Source: an uncultured Alistipes sp. (GTDB lineage: Bacteria; Bacteroidota; Bacteroidia; Bacteroidales; Rikenellaceae). From it: DNA of 64,000 bases. The stretch covers positions 164,388-228,387 of the forward strand of contig UQKD01000001.1 in assembly GCA_900541585.1 (NCBI GenBank). Direction: 5' to 3'. Of the stretch, positions 1 through 10,300 are shown one piece after another; the stretch's first letter is position 1; every line of letters begins with the position of its first letter. A model generated the notes under the pieces. It did not search any database. It saw nothing but the letters and a program-made list of their open reading frames with translations, and was not told the origin of the DNA. Position numbers and translations under genes: made by a program.

Positions 1-1603
1 TATTGTCACGGCTGTCCGTAAGGATGCAGACGCTGTTGGGCATGCCGGCCCGGGCGAACAGGTAATGTCTGAAATCCCCGGTCGACGTGTCGAACAGGAA
101 CGCCCCCTTGTTGCGCGCCAGCACCCAGATCACGCCGGGCCCGGCCTGGGCGAAATCGGAGACGGAAAGATCGTTGCCGCCCTTGTTCACCCGCACGAAA
201 TCGTCGGTCTTCCGGTCATACCGGGCGAACCCCCACGGCGTCCCGGCATAGATCGTTCCGGCATCGTCGCGGAAAAGCGTCACCACGTCGTCGTCGCAAA
301 GCGAGGTTTTCACCCCGGGGTCGTTGCGGTAGTTGCGCACCGCGCCCGTTTTCAAATCGCAGGCATAGACGCCCCCAGCGAGGGTTCCCAGCCACAGGCG
401 GCCTCCGGCGACAAGCATCGTGCGGACATTCTTCACCTCGCGGCGGAACGACTCGGAAGCGCCGCGGAAAGGCTCCGTGTCGACACGGCCCCGGGCGTCG
501 ACCTTCAGCACGCCCCGCTTGTCGATGGCCACCCACAGATTGCCGTCGTCGTCCTCGGCGAACGCCGTGGCGAGCGTCTTGCCCCGCTCGCCGATCTTGA
601 GCGACATGTGTTCGATGGGTTTGAGGCGGCGGGGAAGGTAGGTGATGCCGTTGTATTGCGTGGCGACCCAGATTCCGCCCTCGTGGTCGCGGAAAAGCGC
701 ATTGACCGTATAGGTGTAAGGCTCGCTGCGGACCGTCATGTCCGTCACGGGGTCGATCTCGCCCGACCCGGTGTAGAAGACGAACAGCCCGTCGTCGGAA
801 CCCACCAGCAGTTCGCCGCGCGAAAGCGGCAGCAGCACCCGGGCCGGAATCTCGCCGCGCCGCGTCCATTTCGCCGCGCTGTCGCCCGACCAGGTCATTT
901 TCGCGAGTCCGTCGGTCTCGAAACAGCTCCACAGCTCGTCGTTGTTGTAACAGAGCGACCGGACGGAGGAGGCATGGGCGTTCCGCTCCGTCGAAAGGAC
1001 CGTCAGGCGCTGTTTGCCCTCGCTGTCGAACTCGGCGACCGTGCCGTTGCGGGCGCTCACGAAAACATTCCAGTCCGGACCGCCGGCCATGTCGGTCACG
1101 GCATCGGCCAGGCGGCTGTTCTGCTCAAGCGTGCCGTCCTCGGGATGGTAGACGAAAAAGCCCTGGGCCTCCGTGCCGATCCAGATTTTGCCGTCGCCGT
1201 TCTCGAAAATGCGGGTGATGCGCCCGGTGATGACCACGCCGTACTGCGTGCGGACGCCGAAATGGGAAAAGGCGTCCTTGCGCTCGTCGTAGAGGTAGAC
1301 ACCCTGCTCGGTCCCGACCCAAAGGCGGTTTTTGCGGTCGGCGCACAGCGCATGGACCGACGTGTTCAGCAGTCCGTGGCGGAGGTTCTCGGAGTTATAG
1401 ACGCGGAAAACAACCCCGTCGAAACGGCTCAAACCGTCCGCCGTACCGAACCACATGAATCCGCGCTGGTCCTGAGCGATGCACCGGACCGTATTGTGCG
1501 AAAGGCCGTTGTCCGCGTTGTAACTGACCAGCGCATAGTTCCGGGCCGAGACGAATCCCGCGCATCCGATCAGCAAAAACAGCGATATGACGAATCTTTT
1601 CAT
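1..1603 (-). CDS. Hybrid two-component-type sensor, periplasmic propeller region (partial)
   Basis: About 534 N-terminal residues are visible and the gene runs off the left edge. It opens with a hydrophobic signal/anchor (MKRFVISLFLLIGCAGFVSA), then repeated regulator-propeller blades such as RGFMWFGTADGLSRFDG, RLWVGTEQGVYLYD and KIWIGTEAQGFFVY. This is the sensor half typical of Bacteroidetes hybrid two-component systems (HTCS), which bind a released oligosaccharide in the periplasm and drive the adjacent SusCD genes through a fused kinase, receiver and AraC-type output. Those output domains lie outside the window, so HTCS is inferred; a propeller protein without kinase is the alternative. 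The segment LIGC could also be read as a lipobox, but HTCS are normally membrane-anchored. A good promoter lies just upstream (1619-1650), so it is probably transcribed separately from the operon ending at 1811. Confidence 0.85.
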   Translation of the reverse strand, partial: MKRFVISLFLLIGCAGFVSARNYALVSYNADNGLSHNTVRCIAQDQRGFMWFGTADGLSRFDGVVFRVYNSENLRHGLLNTSVHALCADRKNRLWVGTEQGVYLYDERKDAFSHFGVRTQYGVVITGRITRIFENGDGKIWIGTEAQGFFVYHPEDGTLEQNSRLADAVTDMAGGPDWNVFVSARNGTVAEFDSEGKQRLTVLSTERNAHASSVRSLCYNNDELWSCFETDGLAKMTWSGDSAAKWTRRGEIPARVLLPLSRGELLVGSDDGLFVFYTGSGEIDPVTDMTVRSEPYTYTVNALFRDHEGGIWVATQYNGITYLPRRLKPIEHMSLKIGERGKTLATAFAEDDDGNLWVAIDKRGVLKVDARGRVDTEPFRGASESFRREVKNVRTMLVAGGRLWLGTLAGGVYACDLKTGAVRNYRNDPGVKTSLCDDDVVTLFRDDAGTIYAGTPWGFARYDRKTDDFVRVNKGGNDLSVSDFAQAGPGVIWVLARNKGAFLFDTSTGDFRHYLFARAGMPNSVCILTDSRDN

Positions 1604-1618
1604 AAGCGAGTCCAACAA

Positions 1619-1650
1619 TAAAGGTAGAAATTTGTTTCCGAACGGACAAA
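1619..1650 (-). promoter_or_regulatory. Promoter of the propeller sensor gene
   Basis: Reading the minus strand, TTTG (1650-1647) is followed after 20 bases by TACCTTTA (1626-1619), close to the Bacteroidetes -33/-7 consensus TTTG and TAnnTTTG. The sensor start codon follows 15 bases further on. Confidence 0.65.
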
Positions 1651-1703
1651 TCGAATGTTTTCGTATGTCTCCCGAAACGACCGCACCCGACGGCCGCCTG
1701 CGG

Positions 1704-1734
1704 ATGCGAGCCGCGGGGACGCCGCGGCTCGCAT
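1704..1734 (-). terminator. Perfect 13-bp hairpin after the SusCD operon
   Basis: A perfect 13-bp stem (1704-1716 with 1722-1734) with a 5-base loop lies 77 bases past the end of the last operon gene. It is GC-rich and has no T-run on either side, so it is not a classical intrinsic terminator. It may block 3' decay or help end transcription before the sensor gene. The rest of 1604-1810 holds only weaker dyads (for example CCGGT/ACCGG near 1740). Confidence 0.45.
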
Positions 1735-1810
1735 TCTCCGGTCGGAAACCGGCACGGCACCGGAACGGTTCCGGGCGGCATTCCCGCCCGTCGTTCCGGA
1801 GCTGCACAGG

Positions 1811-3406
1811 CTATTTCTTCAGCTTCTTCGGGTAGACCTCGTGCGTCGCGGCCCACTCCTTCCACCGGGCCACGAGTTCATCGAGAATCTCGGGATGCTG
1901 CGCGGCGAGATTGTGACGCTCGGAGCGGTCGGCCGGGATGTTGAACAACTCCCACTCCTTCGACTTCTCGTCCTTGACGGCCTTCCAGTCGCCGTGGCGC
2001 ACGTAGCAGTTGTCGAAATGCTCGCCGAAAAGGTAGTCGTGGAGTACGGTCTTCGGCTTGCGGACCGTCGGCACGAGGCTCTTGCCCTCCAGCGGATGGA
2101 TGTCGTTGCCGTTGTAGGTCGCGGGATAGGTCGCCCCCGCCACGTCGACGAACGTCGCCATCAGGTCGGGCAGGAAGCTCACGTTGTCACGGATCTGACC
2201 GTCGTAGCGCGAAAAGCGCTTGGGCCACGAAACGATCAGCGGAACGGCCAGACCGCCCTCGTAGGCGCGCACCTTGTACTTGCGCAGCGGCGTGTTGCTC
2301 ACCTGCGCCCACGGCAGTCCGTAGGAGGGAGCCACCCAGCTGTTGGGATCGTTGATGTCGGCCACCGTGCCGAAACCGGTCTCGGTATGCGGCTCGGCGC
2401 AGGCGCCGTTGTCCGAGAGGAAAACGATCAGCGTATTGTCCTTTTCGCCGCTCTTCTCGACCCAGTCGAGCACACGGCCCACGTTGTAGTCCATGCAATG
2501 CACCTGTGCGGCGTAGACCGACATGCGCAGGGCGGCGTCTTCACGCTCCTTGTCCGTCAGGTCCTCCCAGCGGCGCGACTCCCACTCGGCAAGTTCCCAC
2601 GTGTCGTCGACGATGCCCAGTTCGGCCTGACGGCGGAAACGCGCCTCGCGGATCTTCTCCCAGCCCGCATCGTACTTGCCGAGGAACTTGTCGATGTCCT
2701 CCTGCTTGGCATGCAGCGGCCAGTGGGGCGCGTTATAGGCCAGGTAGAGGAAATAAGGCTTTCCGTCGCCCTTGTTGCTGTCGAGAAACTCGATGGCATA
2801 GTCGGTGAAGGCATCGGTGGTGTAATACGGCGCCTCCGGAGGCGTCAGTTTGGTGTTGTCGAGCGTCAGCCCGCGGCCTCCGTGCGGCTGAAGGTAGCTG
2901 GTAGCGCCGGCCAGGATACCGTAAAAACGGTCGAAGCCGCGCTGCAAAGGCCATTTTTCCTGCCCGTGCATACCCAGATGCCACTTGCCCGACATGTAGG
3001 TATGGTAGCCGGCACCCTTCAGCACCTCGGCCATCGTCACGCAGTTCCGGTTCAGGTACCCCTGGTAGGCGACGGGTTTCTGCGGAACCGGAGCACCCGG
3101 CTTGCGCCCGGGAACGGGGTCCTCGGACATGCCGCCGATACCCGCCTGATGGGCATACAGTCCCGTCATCAGGCTCGCCCGCGTGGGGCACGAACGGGCC
3201 GTGGAGTAGAACTGCGTATAACGCACTCCGCTCTTTGCGAGGCGGTCGATATTGGGCGTGGGAATCTCGCCGCCGTAGCATCCGACATCGGAATAGCCCA
3301 TGTCGTCGACCATGATCAAGATGATGTTGGGCTGCTTCGCGGCCGTCGCGCTGCCTGCGGCGAGCGCCGCAGCCGAAGCTCCCAGTGCAAAAAGGGTTTT
3401 ATTCAT
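1811..3406 (-). CDS. Arylsulfatase (AtsA-like, Ser-type), periplasmic
   Basis: A 531-residue alkaline-phosphatase-superfamily sulfatase with a signal peptide (about residues 1-23). The metal-binding MVDDMGYSD segment has Asp34-Asp35. The modification motif is Ser72-Cys-Pro-Thr-Arg76, followed by ASLMTG, so the residue to be oxidised to formylglycine is Ser; such enzymes need a radical-SAM anSME maturase, which is not in this window. The TARSCPTRASLMTGLYAHQ block resembles AtsA-type family S1_4 enzymes; the subfamily is inferred. It is the last gene of the nine-gene operon, 24 bases after the M60-like gene, and probably removes sulfate esters from the imported or surface-bound glycan. Confidence 0.92.
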   Translation of the reverse strand: MNKTLFALGASAAALAAGSATAAKQPNIILIMVDDMGYSDVGCYGGEIPTPNIDRLAKSGVRYTQFYSTARSCPTRASLMTGLYAHQAGIGGMSEDPVPGRKPGAPVPQKPVAYQGYLNRNCVTMAEVLKGAGYHTYMSGKWHLGMHGQEKWPLQRGFDRFYGILAGATSYLQPHGGRGLTLDNTKLTPPEAPYYTTDAFTDYAIEFLDSNKGDGKPYFLYLAYNAPHWPLHAKQEDIDKFLGKYDAGWEKIREARFRRQAELGIVDDTWELAEWESRRWEDLTDKEREDAALRMSVYAAQVHCMDYNVGRVLDWVEKSGEKDNTLIVFLSDNGACAEPHTETGFGTVADINDPNSWVAPSYGLPWAQVSNTPLRKYKVRAYEGGLAVPLIVSWPKRFSRYDGQIRDNVSFLPDLMATFVDVAGATYPATYNGNDIHPLEGKSLVPTVRKPKTVLHDYLFGEHFDNCYVRHGDWKAVKDEKSKEWELFNIPADRSERHNLAAQHPEILDELVARWKEWAATHEVYPKKLKK

Positions 3407-3430
3407 GATATTCTGTTTTAGTTCCGCATG

Positions 3431-5623
3431 TTATTCCGTCTTCTCCTCGACCAGCCCGAAGCCCATTTCGCACATCTGCGTAATGGAATAGCCCGAAGTA
3501 CCCGGCGTGATGGGCTGCAACTTGAACTGCACTTTGGTCGTCGTGTACTCCTGTTCGAAGTAGTAGAACTCCCAGTTGGAATTGTACAGCAGTTTGAACT
3601 CGCTGGGGACGGTGGGTTTCCACGTCCGGGTCGCGTCGTCGTAGTACTCGATGTCGTAGATATAGCTGGTGAAATAGTAGTTGGCGATATTCCAGAGGGC
3701 AAAGGTATTGAAGGTCACCGGCTCCTGCGAGTATTCGAAATCGTCGTCCTCGGGGGTATCCTCGCCCGGGCCGGTGAAACTCAAAATGTAGAACGGGATA
3801 TGTGCCCAGCTCGAACCCGTCGCCGGCTGCATGTGGCCGAGAAGTCCGTTCGAATTGCTGGTGTTGCCGTCGAAGGCGTTCTTCCAGGCAGGATTGGCGA
3901 TCGAGTTGCCGGTGAACGCCGTTCCATTGGCACGGATGACCGTGTCGCACCGGGGATTGACCGGATCGTTATAGGCATTGTAGTCCCAGGCGACACCCCT
4001 CAAGTACCAGTTGAGTTTGTCGTCGCCGTCGGCCATGTCGAATTTCAGCCGGGAAGAGGGCCGTACGATGCTCTTGTTCGGGGTCCGGGACTCGAACGAG
4101 GGAACCGTCGAACCGTCGTAGCTGGTCCAGAACTGCTCGTCCTCGCCCAGTTCGCGGAATTGCTTCATATAACGGATGGCAATGGTCGAGCAGGGGAAGT
4201 GCCAGCGGCGGAAGAACGGCAGCAGGTTGCGGTCGGCGTACTCGCAGGCGCTCATGGCGAAGAAGTCGCAGGCGACCTGTCCCCCGAGCAGCTCGTCGGC
4301 CTCGTATTCGAACCCGAGTTCGCGGGCACGCTGGGAGACGTAGGGGAAGATGCCCCAGCCCAGGAAGTCGGCCAGCTGAATCATCATCGTCGTGCGGACG
4401 TTGTCGTTGGCATGACCGTACATGATGCCGTTGTCCCGGTTATTGGTCGTCCGCGCGAACTCCTTGTTGAGTTTTTCGACATTGTCGGCGAAGTTGACCA
4501 CCTGTCCGGGCCAGAGGCCGAGCGTCTGCGCATAGTGGTAGTAGCCGATATTCAGCGAGGGCTGCAACAGTTTGTCGCTCTCCTGCCAGGGGCTTTTCAC
4601 CGCTTCTCCGAAGCCGAAAAAGACGTTGAACCAGTTCGTCGCGCCGTCGGTCTGCGCCTGCAGCAGCGTCGTGTTGATCAGCTTCTTCTCGTCGACGGGC
4701 GACGTGGCCGACTGTCCGCGCAGGAATCCGATCGGATAGCCGCCGTACTGCTGAACGTTGGCCGTCGGGAAAAGCGCCGTCTGTCCGGCATCCGGAAGCT
4801 GGATGTCCGAATAAACACGCATCGGAGGCTGGTTGGCGGGATCGTAGCCGCCGAAACGGTAATAGGCGTCGACGATCTTGCCGTAGTAGTCCAGCACGCC
4901 GTCGGGGTCGGTCATCGCACTCATCTCGGCGACGCCTGCCGTGAGGATCACCTTGTCGGAAACCAGCTCCGTCCAGTTGAGGAACGCCATCGAATCAGCG
5001 TCTTCGCTGGGCGCAGCCAGCAGCGCGGCGCGCTCGATCATGGTGTTGATCCACTCGCGCAGGTTGGTTTCGCCCTGCACGTAGTCATCGGAAGGAACCG
5101 CATTGTTCACCGTAACGGTTATATCCCCCGCGGGAACCTTATCGGCCGGATAGCAGAAATAGAGATAGCCGCCGAAATAGCTCGAAACGGAGTTGGTCCC
5201 GGGATGCAGCACGCCGCGCGTCACCACGTTCTCGTAACGCTGGCGAAGCTGACCGGAGAGCAGTTTGTGGCCTGCGCCGATCTGGTATTGCAGGTCGGAC
5301 GTGCCCTGGGGCACTTCGATCTCGACGGCATCGCCCGAAGCGACGTAAAGGCCCGTGCTCTGGAGCACGGCCGAATCGGGTGCATAGGCGATCGGCTCGT
5401 AACCGCCCTTGACGGTCACCTGCACGCCGAACGCACGTTCGATGTTCGGGGAGACGATGCCCGGGAATTTATCGGCCCAGTCCCAGTAGGGGTTGCCCGA
5501 CGAACCGCCCTCGTCCGAACCGCCCATGTCGATCAGGGGCGATTCAGCGGTCAGGTCTTTCGAACACGAGAGGGCGCATATTGCGATCACTGCCGGAAGC
5601 AGTACGATCAGAATCTTCTTCAT
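3431..5623 (-). CDS. M60-like lipoprotein with C-terminal CBM32-like domain, catalytic motif apparently lost
   Basis: A 730-residue lipoprotein (lipobox ALSC, Cys20). Residues about 140-370 resemble peptidase M60/enhancin proteins: the GGYLYF strand near 151-156, and a block near 268-300 ending GGYPIGF that precedes the active site in that family. Where M60 enzymes have HExxH, this protein reads FFGFGEAVKSPWQ (about 335-347), and no HExxH exists elsewhere. The last 150-180 residues (AFDGNTSN, FNTFALWN, KVQFKLQ, SITQMCEMGFG) look like an F5/8-type C (CBM32) module. It is likely a surface glycan- or glycoprotein-binding protein rather than an active protease. It sits between SusD and the sulfatase in the operon. 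The family call rests on pattern recognition. Confidence 0.55.
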   Translation of the reverse strand: MKKILIVLLPAVIAICALSCSKDLTAESPLIDMGGSDEGGSSGNPYWDWADKFPGIVSPNIERAFGVQVTVKGGYEPIAYAPDSAVLQSTGLYVASGDAVEIEVPQGTSDLQYQIGAGHKLLSGQLRQRYENVVTRGVLHPGTNSVSSYFGGYLYFCYPADKVPAGDITVTVNNAVPSDDYVQGETNLREWINTMIERAALLAAPSEDADSMAFLNWTELVSDKVILTAGVAEMSAMTDPDGVLDYYGKIVDAYYRFGGYDPANQPPMRVYSDIQLPDAGQTALFPTANVQQYGGYPIGFLRGQSATSPVDEKKLINTTLLQAQTDGATNWFNVFFGFGEAVKSPWQESDKLLQPSLNIGYYHYAQTLGLWPGQVVNFADNVEKLNKEFARTTNNRDNGIMYGHANDNVRTTMMIQLADFLGWGIFPYVSQRARELGFEYEADELLGGQVACDFFAMSACEYADRNLLPFFRRWHFPCSTIAIRYMKQFRELGEDEQFWTSYDGSTVPSFESRTPNKSIVRPSSRLKFDMADGDDKLNWYLRGVAWDYNAYNDPVNPRCDTVIRANGTAFTGNSIANPAWKNAFDGNTSNSNGLLGHMQPATGSSWAHIPFYILSFTGPGEDTPEDDDFEYSQEPVTFNTFALWNIANYYFTSYIYDIEYYDDATRTWKPTVPSEFKLLYNSNWEFYYFEQEYTTTKVQFKLQPITPGTSGYSITQMCEMGFGLVEEKTE

Positions 5624-5658
5624 AGCTTTATCTTCGTAATGGTTCGCAATTCACTTGT

Positions 5659-7296
5659 TTAGTTTTCCAGCTCCAGGTCATAGTCGATAAACCAGTTGGC
5701 GGGATCCTCCAGTTTCGCCGCATAGGCCTCCCGCTCGGCGACCGGGAACTTGCGGGTCACCATCCGGGCGAGCATCGCGGGATTGTCGGTGTTGCGTGCA
5801 ATGCGCATCATCGTGAACCAGCGCTTGCCCTCGCCGGCCAGTTCGCGTGCAGTCTCCTCGATGATCAGGCTGTCGAGCACGGCACGTCTCCGTTCGGTGT
5901 ACTCCGGGGTTTCGGGATTACGATCTCCCATAAAACGTGCATCCGTCGAACGGACTTCCGGAATGTTGAGCCGTCCGCGGACACCCAGACCGCCCTTCAG
6001 CTTCTCGAACGCGTAGATCGGCGCGTCGAACGGCGGATTGTAGCGGTTGCCCGAAACGTAATAGGGTTTGAACCCGTCGTTGAGGACGGCATCGGCGGCA
6101 TCGTAGTTGCCCAGCGCGGTGAGCGCCTCGGCGATCATCAGATGGATTTCCGCCGCGCGGTAGATATAGATCGGCGCATCCTGCTGCTGAATGGTACGGT
6201 TCAGGTTGTACTTGTTGAGCACGGATTCTCCCATACTTGTCGTATAAGATACGCCGACGCCCCGCGGATCCTTGACGGTCTGCACTCCCGACTGGTAATC
6301 GCGGCCCGTATAGCGGGAGGTCATCACCGAAGTCGGCTTCACGTAATACTCGCACGTCGGGTCGGACGAAAAGAGCGAGTAAAGCGGGTTGATCTGACGC
6401 TGCGAATAGTCGTAGAGCACCATCGTAAGGCCCTCGTTGGTCTGGGGGTTGGCCGGCGACTCGGAGAAAAGCGTGTGCCACTCCTTCGTCTTGCCGAACT
6501 GCTCCGAAAGCGTGAACTTGTTGACATCGCCGGCAGGAGCCAGAGCCTGTCCCGTGATCAGGTTGATACCCTTCTTCGCCGCGGACTCGTAGTCCCTGTT
6601 CCAGAGGTAAAGCTCGCACATCAGCGCGTCGGGCGAGATGGGCACGCTGCCCCAGATACCCGTCGTGCCGAACATCGTGTTGATGTCCACGCGGCGGAGT
6701 CCGTTGATGTTGTCGACGCCCGTGTTCATGAAGTGGATCAGCTCGGGAATCAGTTCGTCGAACGTCAGGAGGGGAAGCTTGCTCAAATCCACCTCGCCGG
6801 TCATCGCGTAGTCGTAATAGACGGCCTTGCCGTAGAGCTTGCCGATGTTTAGGTAGGCCCAGGCGCGCAGCGTGACCGCTCCGGCGATCATCTGCCGGTA
6901 GGTGCTGACCGGAATGACGCCCGGATAGCTGGCGTTGTAGTCGATGGCGTTGCGCAGGAAGTCGTTGCAGTTCATCACAATCCGGTACAGGGGCGCGGGA
7001 TCGGCCACCGTATTGCCCGGCTGCACGCCGTAGCGGTACACCTCCCAATAGCTGTCGGGAGCCTGGTCCGTAGGCGTTATCAGGTCACCCTGCAATTCGC
7101 CCGTAACCACGATTTTGGGCGCCACGTCCTGCAAAGTGGCCATCAGACCCATGAAGGAGGCGTATACGTTCGAGCGGTCGGTGTAGTTGTCGTCCGCATC
7201 GAGCATGTTGTCGGGAGTCTGGTCGAAGAAACTTTCGCAGGAGGTTGCCAGCAAAGCGGCGCAGATCACCGTTATCATCAGTTTGAACAGTTTCAT
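5659..7296 (-). CDS. SusD/RagB-family glycan-binding lipoprotein
   Basis: A 545-residue outer-membrane lipoprotein (lipobox ATSC, Cys20) with the SusD layout: an N-terminal helical SusD-like region (ESFFDQTPDN, CNDFLRNAIDYN, LRAWAYLNIGKLYG) and a C-terminal RagB region ending in the ELAGEGKRWFTMMRIAR type block. It caps the TonB-dependent SusC partner encoded 20 bases upstream and helps deliver oligosaccharides to it. It is part of the minus-strand operon and the second SusD of the locus. Confidence 0.95.
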   Translation of the reverse strand: MKLFKLMITVICAALLATSCESFFDQTPDNMLDADDNYTDRSNVYASFMGLMATLQDVAPKIVVTGELQGDLITPTDQAPDSYWEVYRYGVQPGNTVADPAPLYRIVMNCNDFLRNAIDYNASYPGVIPVSTYRQMIAGAVTLRAWAYLNIGKLYGKAVYYDYAMTGEVDLSKLPLLTFDELIPELIHFMNTGVDNINGLRRVDINTMFGTTGIWGSVPISPDALMCELYLWNRDYESAAKKGINLITGQALAPAGDVNKFTLSEQFGKTKEWHTLFSESPANPQTNEGLTMVLYDYSQRQINPLYSLFSSDPTCEYYVKPTSVMTSRYTGRDYQSGVQTVKDPRGVGVSYTTSMGESVLNKYNLNRTIQQQDAPIYIYRAAEIHLMIAEALTALGNYDAADAVLNDGFKPYYVSGNRYNPPFDAPIYAFEKLKGGLGVRGRLNIPEVRSTDARFMGDRNPETPEYTERRRAVLDSLIIEETARELAGEGKRWFTMMRIARNTDNPAMLARMVTRKFPVAEREAYAAKLEDPANWFIDYDLELEN

Positions 7297-7316
7297 ATCT
7301 CGTATCGTTTTGACCG

Positions 7317-10300
7317 TTAAAAATTCAGGATAAGACCGATCTTCACGTATTTCGGCACGGGAATCTTCGCTACGTCCATGCCCTGCATGGCCATGTCGTA
7401 GGAGTAGGCGAACTCGGGGTCGGCGCCCGTGTAATCCGTAAAGCAGAAGAGGTTCTCACCCGTGATGAAGACCTTGAAACCGGTCATGAAGAGCAGTTTC
7501 TTGCGGGTCTCCCACGAAAGGGTCAGCTCCTTGAGTTTCAGGTAGGAGCCGTCCTCAATCCAACGCGAGGAGAAGCGGTTGTTGCCGGCGGGATCGCCGT
7601 AAACCACACGCGGAATGTCCGTGACCTGTCCTTCGGCCACCCAACGGCGCCCCATGCTGGCGGCCTGGTTGGAGAAGCCGTTGCCCAGTTCGTTGTAACG
7701 GCGCGTGGCGTTGTAAACCTGATTGCCGTGACTGAACGAGAAGTTGGCGAACAGCGAGAAGCCCTTCCAGCTCATCTTGGTATAGAATCCGCCGAAGAAA
7801 TCGGGATCGGCGCAGCCGAGCACCTCGCGGTCGGCATCGGTGATGAGCTTGTTCCCGTCGAGGCTGCGGAACCGCACGTCGCCGCCGGTGAACGCATAGC
7901 CGCTCAAGGTCGCCAGCCCGTCGGACGTTGCCTGCTCGGAAGTGGCGTAAATGCCGTCGGCGCGGTGTCCGTAATAGGAGAAGGGAGCCTCCCCTACCCG
8001 GTTGACGAGCGTCACGCCGTCGCCGAGGTCGATGATCTGCTGATCCTGGCCGCCGAGGCTCATGACGCGGGTTTTGTAGTAGGCAATGTTACCGCCGACG
8101 CGCCAGCGGAACTTGCCGCCCACGAGCAGCGCACTGGCGCTGATTTCCGCACCGCGCGAACGCATCGAACCGCTGTTCTTATAGATGACGCCGGAACCGT
8201 AGACGGGCGATGCCTTGGTGTCGACGATCATGTGGCGGGTATACTCCTCGAAGATGTCGGCGCTCAGCGTAAACTTGTCGCCCAGCAGCGAGAAGTCCAC
8301 ACCCAGGTCGATGTTGGTCACGCGCTCGGGACCGATCTTCTGGTTGGGAACGCCCGCACGGACCAGACCGCTCACGTCGCGCAGCAGTTGCAGCATGTAG
8401 TAATAGCTGCCGTAGGCGCTGCTGTAACGGCTGTTGGGGTTGACGCTGTACTCACCGCGCAGCATCAGGCCGGAAACCGCCTTGCTGTTGCGCAGGAAGG
8501 GGGCGTTGCTGATCTTCCAGCCGGCCTTGAAGCCGGGGAACACGTACCAGCGGTCGCTGTACGCGCCGTAGGTCGAAGAGGCGTCCACCACGCCCGTGGC
8601 CGAAAGGTAGAGTTGTTCCCGGTAGTTGTAGTCGGCCTTCAGATAGAAGTTCATCCAGTTCAGCAGCTCGGCGTAGCCGCCCGAGGTGCGGCCCACGGAG
8701 GAGACGTTGGAAAGCGAACGGTAGCGGTCGGTCGTCGTGTTGATGCCCGATCCGCTGCTGGCCTGCGTGCGCGAGGAGATCATCTGCCAGCCGCCTTTCA
8801 GGTCGAGCCGGTGACTGCCGGAGGTGAGGTTGTAGGACAGGCCGACCTTGCCGAAATAGTCCCTCGACTCCGAGGAGCCGCTGCGCACCGTATTGAGGGC
8901 CAGTCCGCCCATCAGCGGGGCGATCGTGCCCGAACTCAAACCGCCGATGAAGATGTCGTCCTTGATGTAGCGGTAGAAGATGCCGAACGTGAAGTCCGCC
9001 TTCAGGTTTTTCAGGATATTGTAGTTCAGACCCGTGTTCACCAGGAAGTCGTAGATCTTGTTCTTGCCTTCGATGCCCGTCAGCATGGCGACGGGGTTGG
9101 AAATGTTCATCGTCGGGTCGATCTTCGCATACTCGGTCAGGATGGCGCCCTTGTCGTCGACCTCGTAGACACCCGTCAGCGGGGAGTGCGAATAGGCCGC
9201 CAGCAGGGGGTTGGTCTGGGGCGAGAGGCCCTGCTCCTGAAGCTTCATCTCCAGAAAATCGAAGGAGATGGAGGCGAAGGCGCTGAGCTTTTCGCTGAAG
9301 TTGATGTTGGTATTGCCGTTGGTATAGAACTTGTCGCGCTTGGTTCCGTCGACCACACCGTTGCCTTTCTGATAACCGGCCGTCACGAGGTACTGGACCA
9401 CGGCGTCGCCGCCCCGCACCTTCAGCGTATTGTCCGATACGAAGGCGGGCGAGAAGATCTCCTTCTGCCAGTCGGTGTTGAAACCGTAGCGCACCTGCTC
9501 GGCAGGCGTCATGTTGCCGCTCAGGAAGGGGAACGCCTTTCCGATCTCTTCCGAATCGGCGTAGCGGCTTCCGGCGATGTCGGCGATGTAACGGCTGAAA
9601 TCGAGTCCAGAAAGCAGGGGCAGCGTCTTGTTGATGAAGCCCACGCCCTCGACGGTCTGGAATTCGACCAGCGTACGGCTCACCTTACCGCGCTCGGTGT
9701 TGATCAGCAGCACGCCGTTGCTGCCCAGCGAGCCGTAGGGCATTGCATCGGCTCCTTTGAGGAAGGTGATCTGCTCGATATTGTTCAGGTTGACCGGTTC
9801 GAGCAGGTCGGCCGAAAATCCGTTGATGATATTGGAAGTGTTCTGATCCGAAATGAAGGGGACCCCGTCGACGACCAGCAGCGGCGTATTCTGCCCCAGC
9901 AGGGTGCGGTTGCCGCGCAGGTTGAAGAAGGAGCCTTCACCCACCATGCCGCCCTTGGAACTTACGCGCAGGCCCGCGAAACGGCCCGTGAGCGCGTCGC
10001 TCACCGAGAAATAGCCCCGGTTGACATCCTTGATATCCATGGCCTGGGCCGTGCTGGTCCTGTCGGACATCGGCACGACGCCGTCGGGCGAGTAGTAACG
10101 GTCGGTTCTCAGCGTCTTGTCCGCCTGTTGCAGGTAAACCACCAGGCTGTCACGGCCGAGCAGATTCACCCGGGCCGAAAAATAGCCCTCCTTGATCACG
10201 TTGAGCACGGCATCCCGGGAGAAGGTTTTCGCCCGGAAAACGCCTTTCGGGCCGCTCACCACCGATTTGGCCAGTTCGCCGGAGCTGACCTGCGCGGCCG

